Assembly (NCBI GenBank): GCA_030077755.1
Contig: JAQJZZ010000010.1
Coordinates: 6,014,001 to 6,078,000, forward strand
Length of the DNA: 64,000 nucleotides
Reading direction: 5' to 3'
DNA from: Filosporella fistucella
Lineage: Eukaryota > Ascomycota > Leotiomycetes > Helotiales
Shown here: in pieces, positions 10,265 to 22,391 of the stretch
Layout: each line of letters begins with the position of its first letter
How positions within the stretch are numbered: the stretch's first letter is position 1
Notes under the pieces: model-generated
The model's input: the letters and a program-made list of their open reading frames with translations, nothing else
Database searches by the model: none
What the model was told of the DNA's origin: nothing
Program-made: the position numbers and the translations under genes

Positions 10265-11566
10265 GCGCCTCGATCTCGCTTTACAGTGATTACGGATTAA
10301 TTCATCTAATGCCCGGATTTCTCGCCATACTGTTCGGTTGAACTTCGTTTGCTTATGCATACTTTCCTTCTTCATCTCTTTCAACTCTGCTCCTCACACT
10401 TAATCAGGAGATTTTACTATGATGGCAGTCCACGAAACTGTCTGTTAGATCGTCTTGTCTAGATGGGCTTCATGCGCATGGGATAGGAAGGTCGGAATGG
10501 GCGCTTTGGTAATATGTATCTTAACTTCAATGTACTGTTGAAAGCCCACAATTGATTCCCCTTTGAGTGTGATGTCGAATCCTTGGCTCTGCTGCAGCGT
10601 GAGTTTCATTGAAAATAATAGTTGCCCGTCCGTTCTTCGGTAACTTTTTACTCGCTCACAGACTACTTGACCCAGAACTCCTTGCCTTCGAGGACTTCTT
10701 GACGGATTACTTTGCTCAACTGCTCGATGCTGCCATTGTAACACTCGCGGAGTCTGATCGGGATTTGAATCTTCTCTGATTTTTAACATCCAGTTTGCTA
10801 TTATGTTTATCCTAGCTACTCTACAACTTTCATCCCAGATCCAGTTATTAAGCTCCGAGAAGGAGGTAGCGGAAGTCTAGAGTCTTCTTGGACGACTCTC
10901 CAGAGCCATTCAACGTGCGTCGGGGCTTATACCATTGTATTATAAGTTATTGGTAGGTTTCCACATTCTCAATAGGAGATATTCAAGAATTTGATTTACA
11001 GCCACATAACTACTGCTCTCATATTCTTCAATATTATTGTAGGATAATTTTCGAGGCGGGCAAATGGTTCTTCCCCAGTTTTGCTGACAACGGTCCGGTA
11101 CCGTTCCGTACCCACATCGTTCCTGTTGCTTCCAGCCTAAGTGAATTTGAAATGACAACATCGCAGTTCCAAACCCCGAGTAAGTGACGAAAAGGTGCTT
11201 TCAAGGCGGAAATTTTCTGCAGATCACAGGTGATTAAGACTCATAGACTGTTATTATAGATGTATTTTTGTGCCATGACGTCCTTAGCTCAGACCTTTGG
11301 GGATGCCCTCGAGTCAATAATTGAGTGAGAGCTGTCAAGCCAAGTTCTCATTTCTGTTAGTAGTCACTTACATTATTGTAGAATACGAAATATTTCCCCA
11401 TACTCGTCTGGCCTAGAATTGAGATCGAAATATACCGGGGTTCTGTTCCCGGGAATACATCTCATGATCAATCTGACTTTCACATTACCATATCCCTACC
11501 TAGTGAGCGCCATTCAGCCTCCACTGCAGAGGAAAACTCTCCTAAGGGATAAAACCTCTAGCTCAC
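10265..11566. other. intergenic, no gene seen
   Basis: 1.3 kb between the pheromone gene and the end of the first histidine-phosphatase gene. Open frames at 10445 and 10940 (minus) lack starts, splice context or protein-like composition. One isolated CTCAATAG occurs near 10970. Nothing else supported. Confidence 0.4.
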
Positions 11567-13070
11567 TCAAGCTGCCACCCACTCAACCCACTCCCTCTTC
11601 CCCGCCACGTTCCTCCTTCTCGTCTCCGTCTCCTCCCAGCGCGTTTCTCCTCTTGCATCGGCCTCCTTTTTCCTCCTTTCCATCTGCCGATGTTCCCTCT
11701 TGGCCTCCTTCTCCGCAGTCCACTCCACAGTATCCTTCATCTTCTTCCATCTTCTATCCTCGTATCTCAGAGACCACACTTGTCTTGGGATGAGCGTGGG
11801 GACTTCCGAGTTTCCTGGATATGTTCTGTCGAAACTTTGGAACTTCTTAAGTCGGTGACATTCATCCCATTGTTGCCGAACATTGGCGTCGATAGGAATA
11901 AGATCTTCGGCACTAGCACCAGCTCGCCATATCTCCTGCTCTGTCGGATATCGATAGCTCTTCCATTCCGCATTGTGGAACCTGTCCGGCTTCTCAACTA
12001 TAATGAATTAATGACTTTCTTAACATGGAGCAGGAATGCATTATGCACTTACTTCCCAGTAAATCTCTCAGGAAAGATCCATGACTGACAACGGCGATCT
12101 CCACATCTGCTCCCTTGGCGCTTTTCAATGCAGCTTGTGAAAAGTCATAAAGCTTAAGGCGAACTACCTCAAGTCTGGAATTATCACAATGCCCTTCATC
12201 CTGATTCTTCTCCCAGTTATCTTTTAGAAGTCTGAAATCGTAAACTGGTTCGGTAGATTGTTTATTGGCGCGAACATGGCCAAATCGGAATCCAAGGTTT
12301 CGTTTGGATCTACCCTTAGAGGAAGGAGATTTCCCCCATTCTCTGAGGTCGGCATCAGCAATTATCTGGAGAAAGTTAGCAAACTATTCAAAGGGAAAGA
12401 CACTACGATTTTGGTTTTTCCAATGACTGAGAAGTGCTCATTACACAATGATAAAGGCGAAAAGGGATAAGTGTGAAGCTTACCGAGATTCCTTTTCCTT
12501 TGAGCACGGATCGAAATGCTCTATAGGCGGTGTCCAAAGTGCGATCCATTGGCGAGCAGAGAATATGGGTAATATTGGCCATTCTGGAGAAAGTCTTTTG
12601 TAGTAATTCTGCTTGAGCCACGCCCTTGCGTGTGAGTTTTGGATCCCGAATACGGAACCGGTCCTTGGGTCCTTCTCCTGGTCTCATAACGTTGTGCTCG
12701 GCCTACTTTATTAGACAATATCTTGGTCAAGACTGCTTCAAGTACTCACCTCGGCGTGGCGGATGAAATGAATTATCAGTTGCCCGGGGTTGAACTTCTT
12801 CCAACAACAACTCACTGTTTTATGGGGGAGAACTTCATCGGCATGTTTTTGCAAGACAGTCATCTCTGGGTTGACATCATATTGATCTTCATCGGTACTT
12901 TCATCCTCGGAAGTAGATTTGCGTCGTTTAGCTGTGGGCTCATTTGAGTCTTCGCTGTCGATGATCCAAAGTCGTCGTCGCTTCGAAGCGTCAGCACCAA
13001 GGAGCTGACCGTCGACGAGTCCAAAGTTGACTCCAGTTTGTTCGGAAGGAGTTCGAATAACTTTAACCAT
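11567..13070 (-). CDS. histidine phosphatase superfamily protein, array copy 1
   Basis: complement(join(11567..11997,12053..12365,12484..12702,12750..13070)), 427 aa. The catalytic motif IHFIRHAE ends exon 1 (His about residue 105) and continues AEHNV in exon 2. The second Arg sits in CSPMDRTLDTA and the second His in EIAVVSHGSFL. A FHNAEWKSY box follows, then a long Arg/Glu/Lys-rich tail (EKEAKREHRQMERRKKEAD) predicted to be coiled coil, not seen in the other copies. The N-terminus is disordered with basic RRR/KRRK runs. It is the phosphoglycerate-mutase-like fold; substrate unknown, since family members act on sugars, nucleotides or proteins. First of five same-strand paralogues. Confidence 0.85.
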
Positions 13071-13928
13071 TGTGATAGAGGGTATTACGGATCTTTATAT
13101 GGAATGAAGTACGATGAGGAAGTGAGTTATATAAATTTTCCAAGAGGGATTGCTTCAGTAGGCAACGACTGGAAAATATATGTTTGGTTGGGATAAACGA
13201 GGTTGAAATGTGTAATAGGCCTTGAAAGAATATGAGAGCATTATAGCATGAGTTATGATAAAGCGCAGGAAAATTCTGTTAGGTTGGGCAAATTATGGGG
13301 TGGGGACTTCCGGATAGTGGCCGTTACTGACGTCGAGTGCTATTCCCTCCTGCTAGTATGTATTTATATTTACTTTTGCACAGCTCTTACTGATGTATTT
13401 ACTCTCCTTCAAAAATGACCCGTTATATTGACATTTGTCCTTGTTGGGCCTTCAGGGTTCCATCGACGGTCCGCTAAGAAAATAGTTAGCCACCGGACTC
13501 ATGAGCCTACCCAAAAGAAGTATGGACTATATATATTGAGAACAATCTTCAGAGAGAGATATACAGTATGTGAGTAGGTGGTAATCATTGTAGAATTAGA
13601 AGCACTGATTATACCGGCTCGGAGGAGGGTCCAGATCAATCACGTGGATGACAAGATCGCCCCCTTTTCTGTTTCGCTACGCAATAATCCCTGCAGATTG
13701 GAAGATTCGCAGCAAATCGGACTGTCATATACGTGGGCACCTTTCACATAGACTATTAACACCTGGAAATCTCAGGTCTTTGATCGCAATGTCTTCTTCT
13801 CACACCATGTTGTCACGTGGGACAGCTGAAAAAGAGCCTGAAGTAAGAGGATATAGCATTTCCCTAATTTTACCCCCCTAATCTGTACAACACCAACCCG
13901 ATATTTGCAACGCTTGCGGCAAGTAGAA
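13071..13928. other. intergenic, upstream of copy 1
   Basis: About 860 bp. The open frame at 13648 (+) has no recognisable features. No remnant of a sixth phosphatase was seen. Confidence 0.4.
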
Positions 13929-15132
13929 TCAATTGGGTACGCAAGCCATAGCAGGGATAGGTGATCGTGTTGGCATGCTTCTACGGCGTCTTTCCTGACT
14001 CTCTTGGGTCTCGCTCAGCTCATATTTTGAACAACCATTGCTCTCGATAAACTCCGGGTCAGCAAATTCGAAGCTTCTGCACTCCATGTTCCGAAAGTTT
14101 CCAGCTACCAAACATATCAGCCAAATTTCGTACGTCTTGGCACATTTTCCTTACCAGCATTCTTCGTCAAGATGTTTAGAAAGCTTCCATGCGAAACAAT
14201 AGCGATTTCGACATCACCAAATGTCCATGACTCAGTCTCCTTCGCCCCCAAAATACCCTTTTCGACGTAACGCACTTTTAGATTGTATAGAGAATGTACC
14301 ACACGTTGTGTTCTCGATTCGCCATCCTTCTTTGGCACCTCCCATCCCTCCTCAACTCTCGAAAGATCAACCATATGTCCTTTCCCCTCCTTCTGAAGTG
14401 TGCATCTGATCTGTTCCAGCGAAGAACCAGTCGACGAAAGGCCAGTACCAGTCTCCCTGAGCGGTGGTAGTGCTTTAATCTTGAGATTTGTTCTCTTGAC
14501 TCGCAGTCTTGGACCAAATCCGATCAACGATGTCTGTAATGTCCGGCGCATAGGGGAGCAGTAGATAGTGCAAATATTTTCCAGATGACGAAACGATTTT
14601 GAAAAGTCTCTGGCTTGGTCTCTTCCTAATAGGGTGAGCGGCGGGTCTGTGATATTCCATCGATTCTCGTGGGGGATGTTGTGCGTAGCCTGAAAGATGT
14701 TAGAGAAGGTGTCGAGCGGATCAGTGGTCGTACCTGTGCATGACGAATAAAATGAAAGATCATTTTTCTCTTCCGGTATGGAAATTTGAGCTCCGAAACC
14801 TGATTACAAGAATCTGGAGGGGCAGAAAGTGCTTTTTCGACAATTTGATACAGCGCCCCAAAACCCATCACAATCTTATGCTGAATTCCAATAGCCTCAT
14901 CCTCGGACGAGGCAGCGTCAAGACACGCGCACAGTCCCTCGAGGCTTTCAATCACATTATGGATATTCCATACTGTAGGGAGAGATAATACTGAATTGTC
15001 GTTGGTGGGAATCGTTGGCTTTCTCATTAATGGAGCTTTGCAAATTCCAAATATCAGTTGATACAAAATTGAGCCTTCTACCAGCATGACACTGAGCTTG
15101 TCAGCCATTTGCGAGACACTCATGGGAGACAT
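13929..15132 (-). CDS. histidine phosphatase superfamily protein, array copy 2
   Basis: complement(join(13929..14104,14155..14689,14734..15132)), 369 aa. Exon 1 codes a 125-residue N-terminal region without known domain and ends in IFHFIRHAQ (His 131). The phase-0 intron then leads to ATHNIPHENRW. The PPLTLLG block, YCSPMRRTLQT (second Arg) and IAIVSHGSFL (second His) are all present, so the protein should be catalytically competent. The last phase-1 intron precedes NFRNMECRSFEFADPE. The C-terminal TQESQERRRR resembles that of copy 3 (TQESRKK), linking these two as closest relatives. Confidence 0.85.
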
Positions 15133-15553
15133 CGCTTGAGAATCATCGAGGTTGTTTAGAAAGACTCCTGTCCGATGGTTGTCTTTTGGAATGAAAGATT
15201 CGATGTTTGTTGAGGTGATGAATTCTTGCGTGGGAGTAGGTGGTACTTAGGTGCGTCAGATCGCGACTTTCAAGGCTTGAGTCAGATCGATGATGGCAGT
15301 GCTGCTTGGGGGCGGTGAATTAGAATCTTAGAGAGGGAAAGAAATGTGCAGCTGTCTATCCAGGTACAATTAAATTACGGGAGAATAATGGAAAGTGGAT
15401 TAAAGGCTTCGAGCACCCCGGATTTTATATCAGGCACGCTACACCTAGCCCTTCCGGTCACTTGAAAACCTTTAACTTTGTTGGGAATTTCACGGAATTA
15501 TTAGAATAAAACTAAAATTTTATGCTTCATGTATTTCTCTTTCTCTAATAGCA
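15133..15553. other. intergenic between array copies 2 and 3
   Basis: Promoter-like A/T-mixed sequence upstream of copy 2; no coding frame seen. Confidence 0.4.
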
Positions 15554-16864
15554 TTAACGTGGTGTGTATTTTCCCTCGTAAGAAATTCCCGATGGAAGAT
15601 GGGTGTAGCTCTTCTTCCGGCTCTCTTGCGTCTCGATCAAGTCGTACTTTGAATATCCGTAACTATCAATCAGCCTCTTAAATGCAAACTCAAAAGTCTT
15701 GTACTCTGCGTTCCAAAACCTCCTCTCCGTATAATAGTTAGCGTGTCTTCGAGCTGTGAATATTCTTTGCGTACCTGGACTAAGTCTGAGCAGCTTGGCC
15801 AGAAAATCTCCGTGTGAGACAATGACAACTCCAACATCAGCCTCTTCTCCACTTGAAGTATTGTCCTCGTTCACGACTCCACGCTCCAACATGTTGGTTT
15901 TTATCTTGTAAAGCTGCTCCCGGAAATGGCTTGCCCTGCTCATGTCGTTCAGCGGTTCCCTGTTGGCTTCCCATCCTTCAGATAAAGCGCTGAAATTGAC
16001 AAAATCTTGGATCTGCTCGCTCATGAGTTGCTGTAATAGGTTATTGACAGAGCTTCCTCTGGAGCTTGGTCCATAGCCTTCTGCTCGACACTCTGGGAAC
16101 GCATCGATCCGAATTTTCTTGAAATTATTACGAAGATGAGGCTTGAAAGCTATTAGGGCTGTATGCAAAGCTCGATTTAGTGGGGAAGCAAATATGATTT
16201 TAACCGTAGACATTGGTGGAAAGAATGCTCCTAGACGCGATGCCTGGCACATTCCTTTTGCGGTGAGTGGCGGATCAACGTAGCTGCCCCGATTAGAATC
16301 TGTAAACACATTGTGAATAGCCTATAGACAAAATCAGTCTGTGCTTCACCACATCCAGATTCCAGAAAATACCTCAGCGTTGCGTATGAAGTGAAAAAAC
16401 AGCCTCCTTGTAGATTTTGTGGTCGACAGAAGGGGCCGAATTTTTGGTAGAGCACTAGAAAACGTGGATGTATTGCTCGTCTTCACAATCCTGCCACTCT
16501 TATCCACATGTACACTACCCAATCCCGTACGTAAGGCGCTTCCGGGTCTTGCTGTTACGTGCTTTCGAAGATGGCTTCTTTTCTGGTGAAGTGTGACCGC
16601 TTGTCGAAGTTCGGCTGCCTCATAAAGTGAGTCTTTTGCAAATGATGTGAGTTGCTTCTCGGTGTCTGGAACAGGAGAAGGAGGTGCAGAGGAAGTTTGC
16701 TGATTTGACAAGAGAGCCCTCCTGGAAGCTTGATCGGGATCTTGAAGTGCAAGATTTCCAATTCTATCGGAAACTTCGTTGACTATGGATTCCAATTGCT
16801 CATCCTTTTCTGCTTCAGTATCTATCAGCTCCGAAGCATTCTTAGCCGATTTCTGTCCAGCCAT
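15554..16864 (-). CDS. histidine phosphatase-like protein with Asn for catalytic His, array copy 3
   Basis: complement(join(15554..16321,16373..16864)), 419 aa from the ATG at 16864; an in-frame ATG at 17038 would add 58 aa. The motif reads FFHFIRNAE: codon AAC (16379-16381) replaces the nucleophile His (about residue 162). The other motifs remain (PPLTAKG, FASPLNRALHTA, VIVSHGDFL), so a pseudoenzyme or scaffold is likely. The intron found before the NAE box in other copies is here a 50-nt intron-like stretch (15725-15774, GTACGC donor, GCTAAC branch) that cannot be removed without a frame break and is therefore read through, ahead of RRFWNAEYKTFEF. Confidence 0.8.
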
Positions 16865-17903
16865 AATTGTACTCTGAAGTAAAATAAGGTTGAGTTTCTT
16901 CGTAAAGTGCGTGTCGTTGATCTTGGGTGTTGGAAGAAATGCACGCGGGCTAGATTGGAGCAATAACCCCTTGGAGGCGCTGCGAACAGCAAAAACTCCA
17001 GCCTCGCTTCGATTAAAGTTGATTTCACCAGCCTTCAAGTCTTGCGTGTATCAATGTTCGGATATCTTCAATAAAGCATGCTGGCAAAATGGATAGCATG
17101 TCACTTCAATAGCCCAGAAGCAGCATTATCGATACACCTCGCAGTACTCTGTAATCAAGCTTCGAAAGACCTCCAAATCAGTCTCGATTCTCGAAATACA
17201 AAAAGTGCTGAAACAGGCATCGATTACAACTTACTTCTGCATGTTACCACTTGATGCGCTACAGCCGCCTAATTCTGTATAACTAGCAAGGCACCGGATC
17301 TTCGTATCTTTGTGTGATGTGACACGAGGATCAGGACACAAACAGCAAATTACAATCCAAAGATTTGAAGGGCTCCATCTGTTAGTTTCTTAATGAATCT
17401 CACCTCGACGAATTTTGTGCTTTCTTCTTATTGCTATATTTACAGGCAAAGGAGGCTCAATATCTGCTTAAATCCAGCTCACTCCATCTACACAACCATC
17501 AATAATCTACGAAAGGATTCCAGTACCCTTCAAGCTTCAAATAATGTTGAGATATTGCTATTCGATTCTACGATATGTCATGGCTGCAAGTAGTGTACCG
17601 GATGGCAGACGATAGGGACTAAACCCCCAGGTAAGAACACAAAACGGAAATTAGAATCTGCTTCACACGGAAATCCAATGGTAATTGCCCACCAATTCTT
17701 ATTAGCGAATCTAGAGCATATAATTCATGAATACCCTTCGGATTAGACAGAGATGCATAATCGTAAGGTGTTTCGAAGCCCCTGCCTGCCATTGGGTCAC
17801 AATAGCCCAGACTCTCCAAGCTCTTTTGGACACACCGTTCACTATGCTCATAAGTCTATACAGGACTTGTAGCTTTGAAATTAGTTTTAATGGCATTCTC
17901 TTA
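16865..17903. other. intergenic, upstream of copy 3
   Basis: Probable 5' UTR and promoter of copy 3 (an acceptor-like TTTTACTTCAG lies just before its ATG on the minus strand). Short open frames at 17393 (+) and 17619 (-) have no recognised similarity. Confidence 0.35.
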
Positions 17904-18389
17904 TCAATAATTTGTGTGACCCGATGTATCGTCTGTATCATTATGTCTTCCTCCCCTTTGCTCTACTCCTACTCCCTTGGCCTGATTGCCGTTGAAAACC
18001 GTACCTTCACCCGTTCTGTCAGTATTATCTCTGGTAATTGCCTCGATATGTACCAAAATCTTCGATATAGTCGGCATTTGGGAAGCGGGTAGGTAGGTGG
18101 TGAGGGCGGTCACAAATTCTGTGTTCGTATGAGACTTCACTGTCCTTCCACGACTGCCGGAGGCGGGCCTTAGCCGTTGTAGATTTGTGCTTGAATGTTG
18201 AGGAGGATGCTTTTGGTCGACCTAAGATATGTCAGAACCACTTCAATGTCGAGAAAAGTGCATGCATGCCCTGCTGTTCGAGTACAGTTAGAACACGACT
18301 TCTGATGTTAGGTATCCTTTGATGCAAACGAACCAAGACAAATTGGGAGCAAAGATTGGAGATCGAACCTGAAGGATTTGGAAGTTCAT
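17904..18389 (-). CDS. possible small two-exon protein, unknown
   Basis: Speculative: complement(join(17904..18221,18369..18389)), 112 aa. A seven-codon first exon MNFQILQ, donor GTTCGA and an acceptor preceded by TCTGACATATCTTAG join in frame to a 106-codon open frame that is hydrophilic and Thr/Asn/Gly-rich. It could equally be chance; nothing resembles a known family, nor the phosphatases on either side. Confidence 0.2.
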
Positions 18390-19171
18390 GGCTGCCACGT
18401 TCGTTTTTTTGTGGGCTCGAAGATATGGGTCAAATTTCCGGTTTCAAAATCCGCGAGTCTGTTTTTCAGGAGGAGAGCCTAAGTACTCCACGCCACTGTT
18501 GTCAACAACTTGTCTCTGACTAATAGCGATAAGATGAAGGGGGAAAAGGAGTACGTTGAGTGTGATTGCAATTCTCCGTTCCTGCGCTGATAGATAGGCG
18601 TTCTATGATCTGTAGATCTCCAGGACGGAGCAGGCTGTCGGGACTGGCAGAAGGTTGGCGTTTCAGTTCAAGTTAGCACAGAGATAGGTGACAACGGAGG
18701 ACGCCAGATTTCCAAGAGAGCTGATTGATGGATAGACGACGTATACAACTTGTTTTACATACGGCAGACCGGAGGAAAACTACATGGGCAAGCATCAAAC
18801 GCCTCAACCCAATTACAAGTGTTATGAAACTCGTGGATGCATACTATTAATCATTTTCTGATAGAGAAATCTGTGCTCCTACCAGTTGAACAGAAAAGGA
18901 CAGTGCAAGTAGAGACATCCTGATTTCCCAAATTACAAGAACTGCGCAATACCAAGAGAACCTCTAAGAATTACACGGTAATCCAGTATCACGGCTGTGG
19001 TACTTGAGCTCCGGAAATAGTACCCTGTGCTTTGATCCTTCTGAATGACTCAAGAACTTTAACATCATGTCTGAAAAAGATCCCCTCTTAGAAACTCGCA
19101 GTGTATCTGTATCTACTGCCTTCGCCTATGATATATCGCCCAGTGGACCTTCAGCTCGGTGTACAACCTGT
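18390..19171. other. intergenic between array copies 3 and 4
   Basis: No supported coding frame; a short open frame at 19067 (+) is antisense to the end of copy 4. Confidence 0.35.
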
Positions 19172-20495
19172 TTACAAATCCTCGGCGGGTGGTCCCCAAG
19201 GATGTCTGTCGTGTATAATCGGAAGTATGTACTTTCCATCACCGAATTCGTATGACTTATATTCCGCATTGTAGAAATTGCATTCTAGCAAGAACTATGG
19301 TCAGCACTACCATTTCATTGAGAGGAGCCGAAAACTTACTCCCGTCAATAACCGAACCCAGAAATGCCGCATGTGACACTATCGCAATGTCTACATGTTT
19401 CAACGGGTCAAATTTGGCATTGTACTTTGCTCCTCCTCTTGTAGGTGTAAATGTGACATCTCTGTTCTCAAACTCCAAGCAGATGCTATGAAGAAACTCC
19501 CTCACTCGTAACGTTCGTGCCATATCACCACGTGTCTCTCTATTTTCCTCCCAACCCTGATGAACCAAAGACAAATCCACAAGATTTCGCTTTCCTGCTT
19601 TCTCTAGCTCTTTCTCAATGACTTCAACGGGTGATCCAGTTGAAGCATTTCCATTCCCAAATTCACGGAAGTCGGGGAGAGCTATCATGTTGATACCATT
19701 CATGCCAGTCTGGGGATCTGGTACAAGGCGTTTCTCGAAGGCTATGAGTGCAGTTTGAAGTGTTCGACGCATGGGAGAGCAAAGGATGAGGGATATGTCG
19801 TTCATGAACTCGAATCGGTCTCGGAGGCAGGCTGCTTGGCGTTCGCCCATAGGGGTAAGCGGAGGATCTTTTACTAACGTGTAAACGCCCTTTCTGACAT
19901 TGTGAGTTGCCTGTAGAGTCAGTGATATTCAGACAAGAAGCACACTAGATAAATAGAATTCAATGAATGTTACCTCGGCATGGCGAATGAAGTGTACCCT
20001 GAAGCATTTGCGATTCATCCTCAACTTGACGGGGGGTAATGGACGGTGAGCAATTCCAGGTCCGAAAGTACTTGGAACAAGCTTTCCTTCTTCGTTGCCT
20101 GAATCATTCTTGACTTTGGAGTTCTCCTGCGAGAGTTTTTTACATTGATCGTGATACGTCTTCAATGAGTCTAACGACTTCATACACTCATGCCAACCCT
20201 TGAATGCTATTTCGATCTCATCATGTCTGCCCTCGCAAATCTTGCAGGAAACCTTGAGCTGCTTCAATGAAGACACAAGATCGGATGTGATGTCAGATAT
20301 CTTGTTTTCGGAAGAAGAGGATTCGGTTTGCTCTAAGAAGCATTGGCAACTGGGGTTGCCGTTGGGGTATTTAATTTGAACTAATCGAGTGAGAAACGCA
20401 CTCGTCGCGAGCGGTACGTTATGAGTTACTGTCTTGTTGAGTTCATCGAGAGCCTCAGAGGACAAGGGTTCAGGAGCAGGATATTTTTCATCCAT
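19172..20495 (-). CDS. histidine phosphatase superfamily protein, array copy 4
   Basis: complement(join(19172..19284,19340..19910,19974..20495)), 401 aa. Exon 1 codes about 165 residues including a Cys-containing coiled stretch (KVSCKICEGRHDEIEIAF) and ends in FRVHFIRHAE (His 172). Exon 2 carries ATHNVRKG, KDPPLTPMGERQA, LCSPMRRTLQTA and IAIVSHAAFLG. The last phase-1 intron leads to NFYNAEYKSYEF and a short tail ending PAEDL. Catalytic residues are all present. Without the last intron the frame ends early at 19257. Confidence 0.85.
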
Positions 20496-20903
20496 GGTTG
20501 AGGCTGACGATAAGTGAGAGGTTTGAGAAGATGTTGGTGGCGTAACGTTGGCGGATGAAGATAGGTGTTCGTCGGAAGAGGGGATGATGGAGCACGATAT
20601 ATTAGTTTTGACGATATCGTTTACGAACTAACCCAGAAGATTTGGGGCTAGGCTTCTATTGCCTGACGCAGTTTTGTTTCGAGACAATACTAGCTTGCGT
20701 TCTGTTAAAATTCCTTTTCCGTCCAAAGTGCCGCAAATCGACTGAAAACAAGTCGATAGAGTAGGACGAGTTAGATAGGGCACGTCATTTACAAGTTACC
20801 CCGAAAGGTTCTGAATCGATCGTCCATGGCGTACGCGTCTCTGTTTCTTTACGAAAGCCTTGTTCTAGTGATACTTACCAGAGTCCTCCACTCAAATCAT
20901 CGT
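20496..20903. other. intergenic between array copies 4 and 5
   Basis: Upstream region of copy 4; no coding frame seen. Confidence 0.35.
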
Positions 20904-22391
20904 TTACTTACTTTGCTGAGCCACAAGAATGGTGTATTCGACAATCCTATCAATATCCTCTTGTGCCCATCCCCATTCCTTCATATACTTCAGTCTCAAT
21001 CTAGCTACCTTCTCTGCGCTTACTCTAGACTCCAACTTCGCCATTCCGGAATATGGTATACCGGAGCCTTCTTTGGTGCAGAACTCGAAGCTTACGCATT
21101 GTGCACTATGGAATTTGACAGAACATCGATATTAGCGTACTGATTCAAACAAAATCAGAAGCTAGGAAACTTACCCTTCTCTTCTCCAAGAACTTGCATC
21201 AGTGTGTTTTGATGTCCCACAACCAAGATTTCCACATTTCCATTCTTATTTAACTGCCCACGTTCGTTACCCGTCTGGCTCATCTCCCAAAGCATCTTTC
21301 TGATATCTTCTCCAACAATGTCTCTCGGAACCCAGTTATCTTCCCATCCTTGTGGTAAATTGCTATAGTCTATATTAACACCGGTCCGCTCGAAGACCTT
21401 GCTGATAGTATTGATATCCCTGCCAGTATTGCATGGGATTCTGCCCATCTCCCTCAGATTCGATCGTAGGACTATTGGGATGCCAGAAGCTAGGAGGGGC
21501 CGGAACGAGAATTTGTTGGTAATTTCGATAGTTCGGGTAGAGGGAGAGGAGACGACGTGGGTTTTGTTGTTCATGTGCTCGAAGCCTTTGCAAAGTCTTG
21601 CACAATGGTAGAGCCCTTTGCTGATGAGGTGGGGGTCAAGGATTCTTTTCAACTGTTCGACCGGGTACTCCCGGAATAGACTGTGGTAACCCTATCAAGA
21701 ACAATCAGTATTATCATCTTAGTGTTGAATGTAAATATACTAGAGTCTCAAGTCGCTCTGAGAGAGCAATATCAGATTGGCCCGGGTAGCATTATTCAGC
21801 GAGCTGTGAGAAATACACCGGCTGTAAAAATTAGGAAGATTTTGTTTAGACAGATGCTGGCAAATACAATCATCACTATTCAAATATGATTGAAAATCGA
21901 TTGTAGCCACTACGAAGAACTAGCCGAAAATGGTGTCAATGTTGAATAAGATTCGACTACTTTGTTCAGCTATACAAAGCACCCCAGAACAACCAGATCT
22001 AGAAAGAAAAACAGGAAAGTTTGCTCTGCCAGGAGTGTAGAGCGACTGCCAAACATACATAAGCTGATCAGGGGGATATGGCGCTGTGTTCTCCAAAAGT
22101 CTCAGAGAAGAGCAAGACATGGATAACGACGACCCAATGTCCTGCGACAAACTGGCCGAGCAAGAGCAGAACAAGAGCCGCACGTGTAAGGAACGACTAA
22201 GTCATCGGCGAAAGCAGTTGTGGTACTAAACGACTGAAACTAAACCGAAAGATCGAACCTACCTCAGCGTGCCTAACCAGGTGGATTGTTACCGTTGGCT
22301 GGGATTTTGGTGGAGCAGCAGCGGGAGGATCAGCAGATTCCTCTGCTGGGACAAAGCCAAAGCAGACACCGAGTGTGCAGATGAAAGACAT
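20904..22391 (-). CDS. histidine phosphatase superfamily protein with broken last exon, array copy 5
   Basis: Exon 1 22263..22391 is short (MSFICTLGVCFGFVPAEE..., ending VTIHLVRHAE, His 41) and lacks the long N-terminus of the other copies. A 571-nt intron leads to exon 2 at 21175..21691 (GYHSL, SSPSTRTIE, LVVGHQNTL). The phase-1 intron 21106..21174 ends in exon 3 with VHNA then TAA at 21092-21094, giving 219 aa. One frame away the same DNA continues CVSFEFCTKEGSG to a stop at 20904, the expected tail, so a small deletion has broken it. Removing 67 nt from GTAAGC (just after VHNA's GC) to a CTAG would restore frame but drops the SFEF box. Truncated gene or recent pseudogene. Confidence 0.6.

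Noticed and set aside
11567..11779. Lys/Arg/Glu-rich minus frame as a separate small gene
   Set aside because: In frame with and joined by a good intron to the phosphatase domain of array copy 1; it is that protein's C-terminal tail.
16865..17038. 58-residue N-terminal extension of array copy 3 as a mitochondrial presequence
   Set aside because: An intron-end-like TTTTACTTCAG directly precedes the ATG at 16864, and no other copy has a similar extension; kept only as an alternative start.
17619..17941. Minus frames suggesting a sixth phosphatase or an ankyrin gene
   Set aside because: No RHA, SP..RT or ankyrin consensus could be found; similarity was only a vague TPYDYA-like string.
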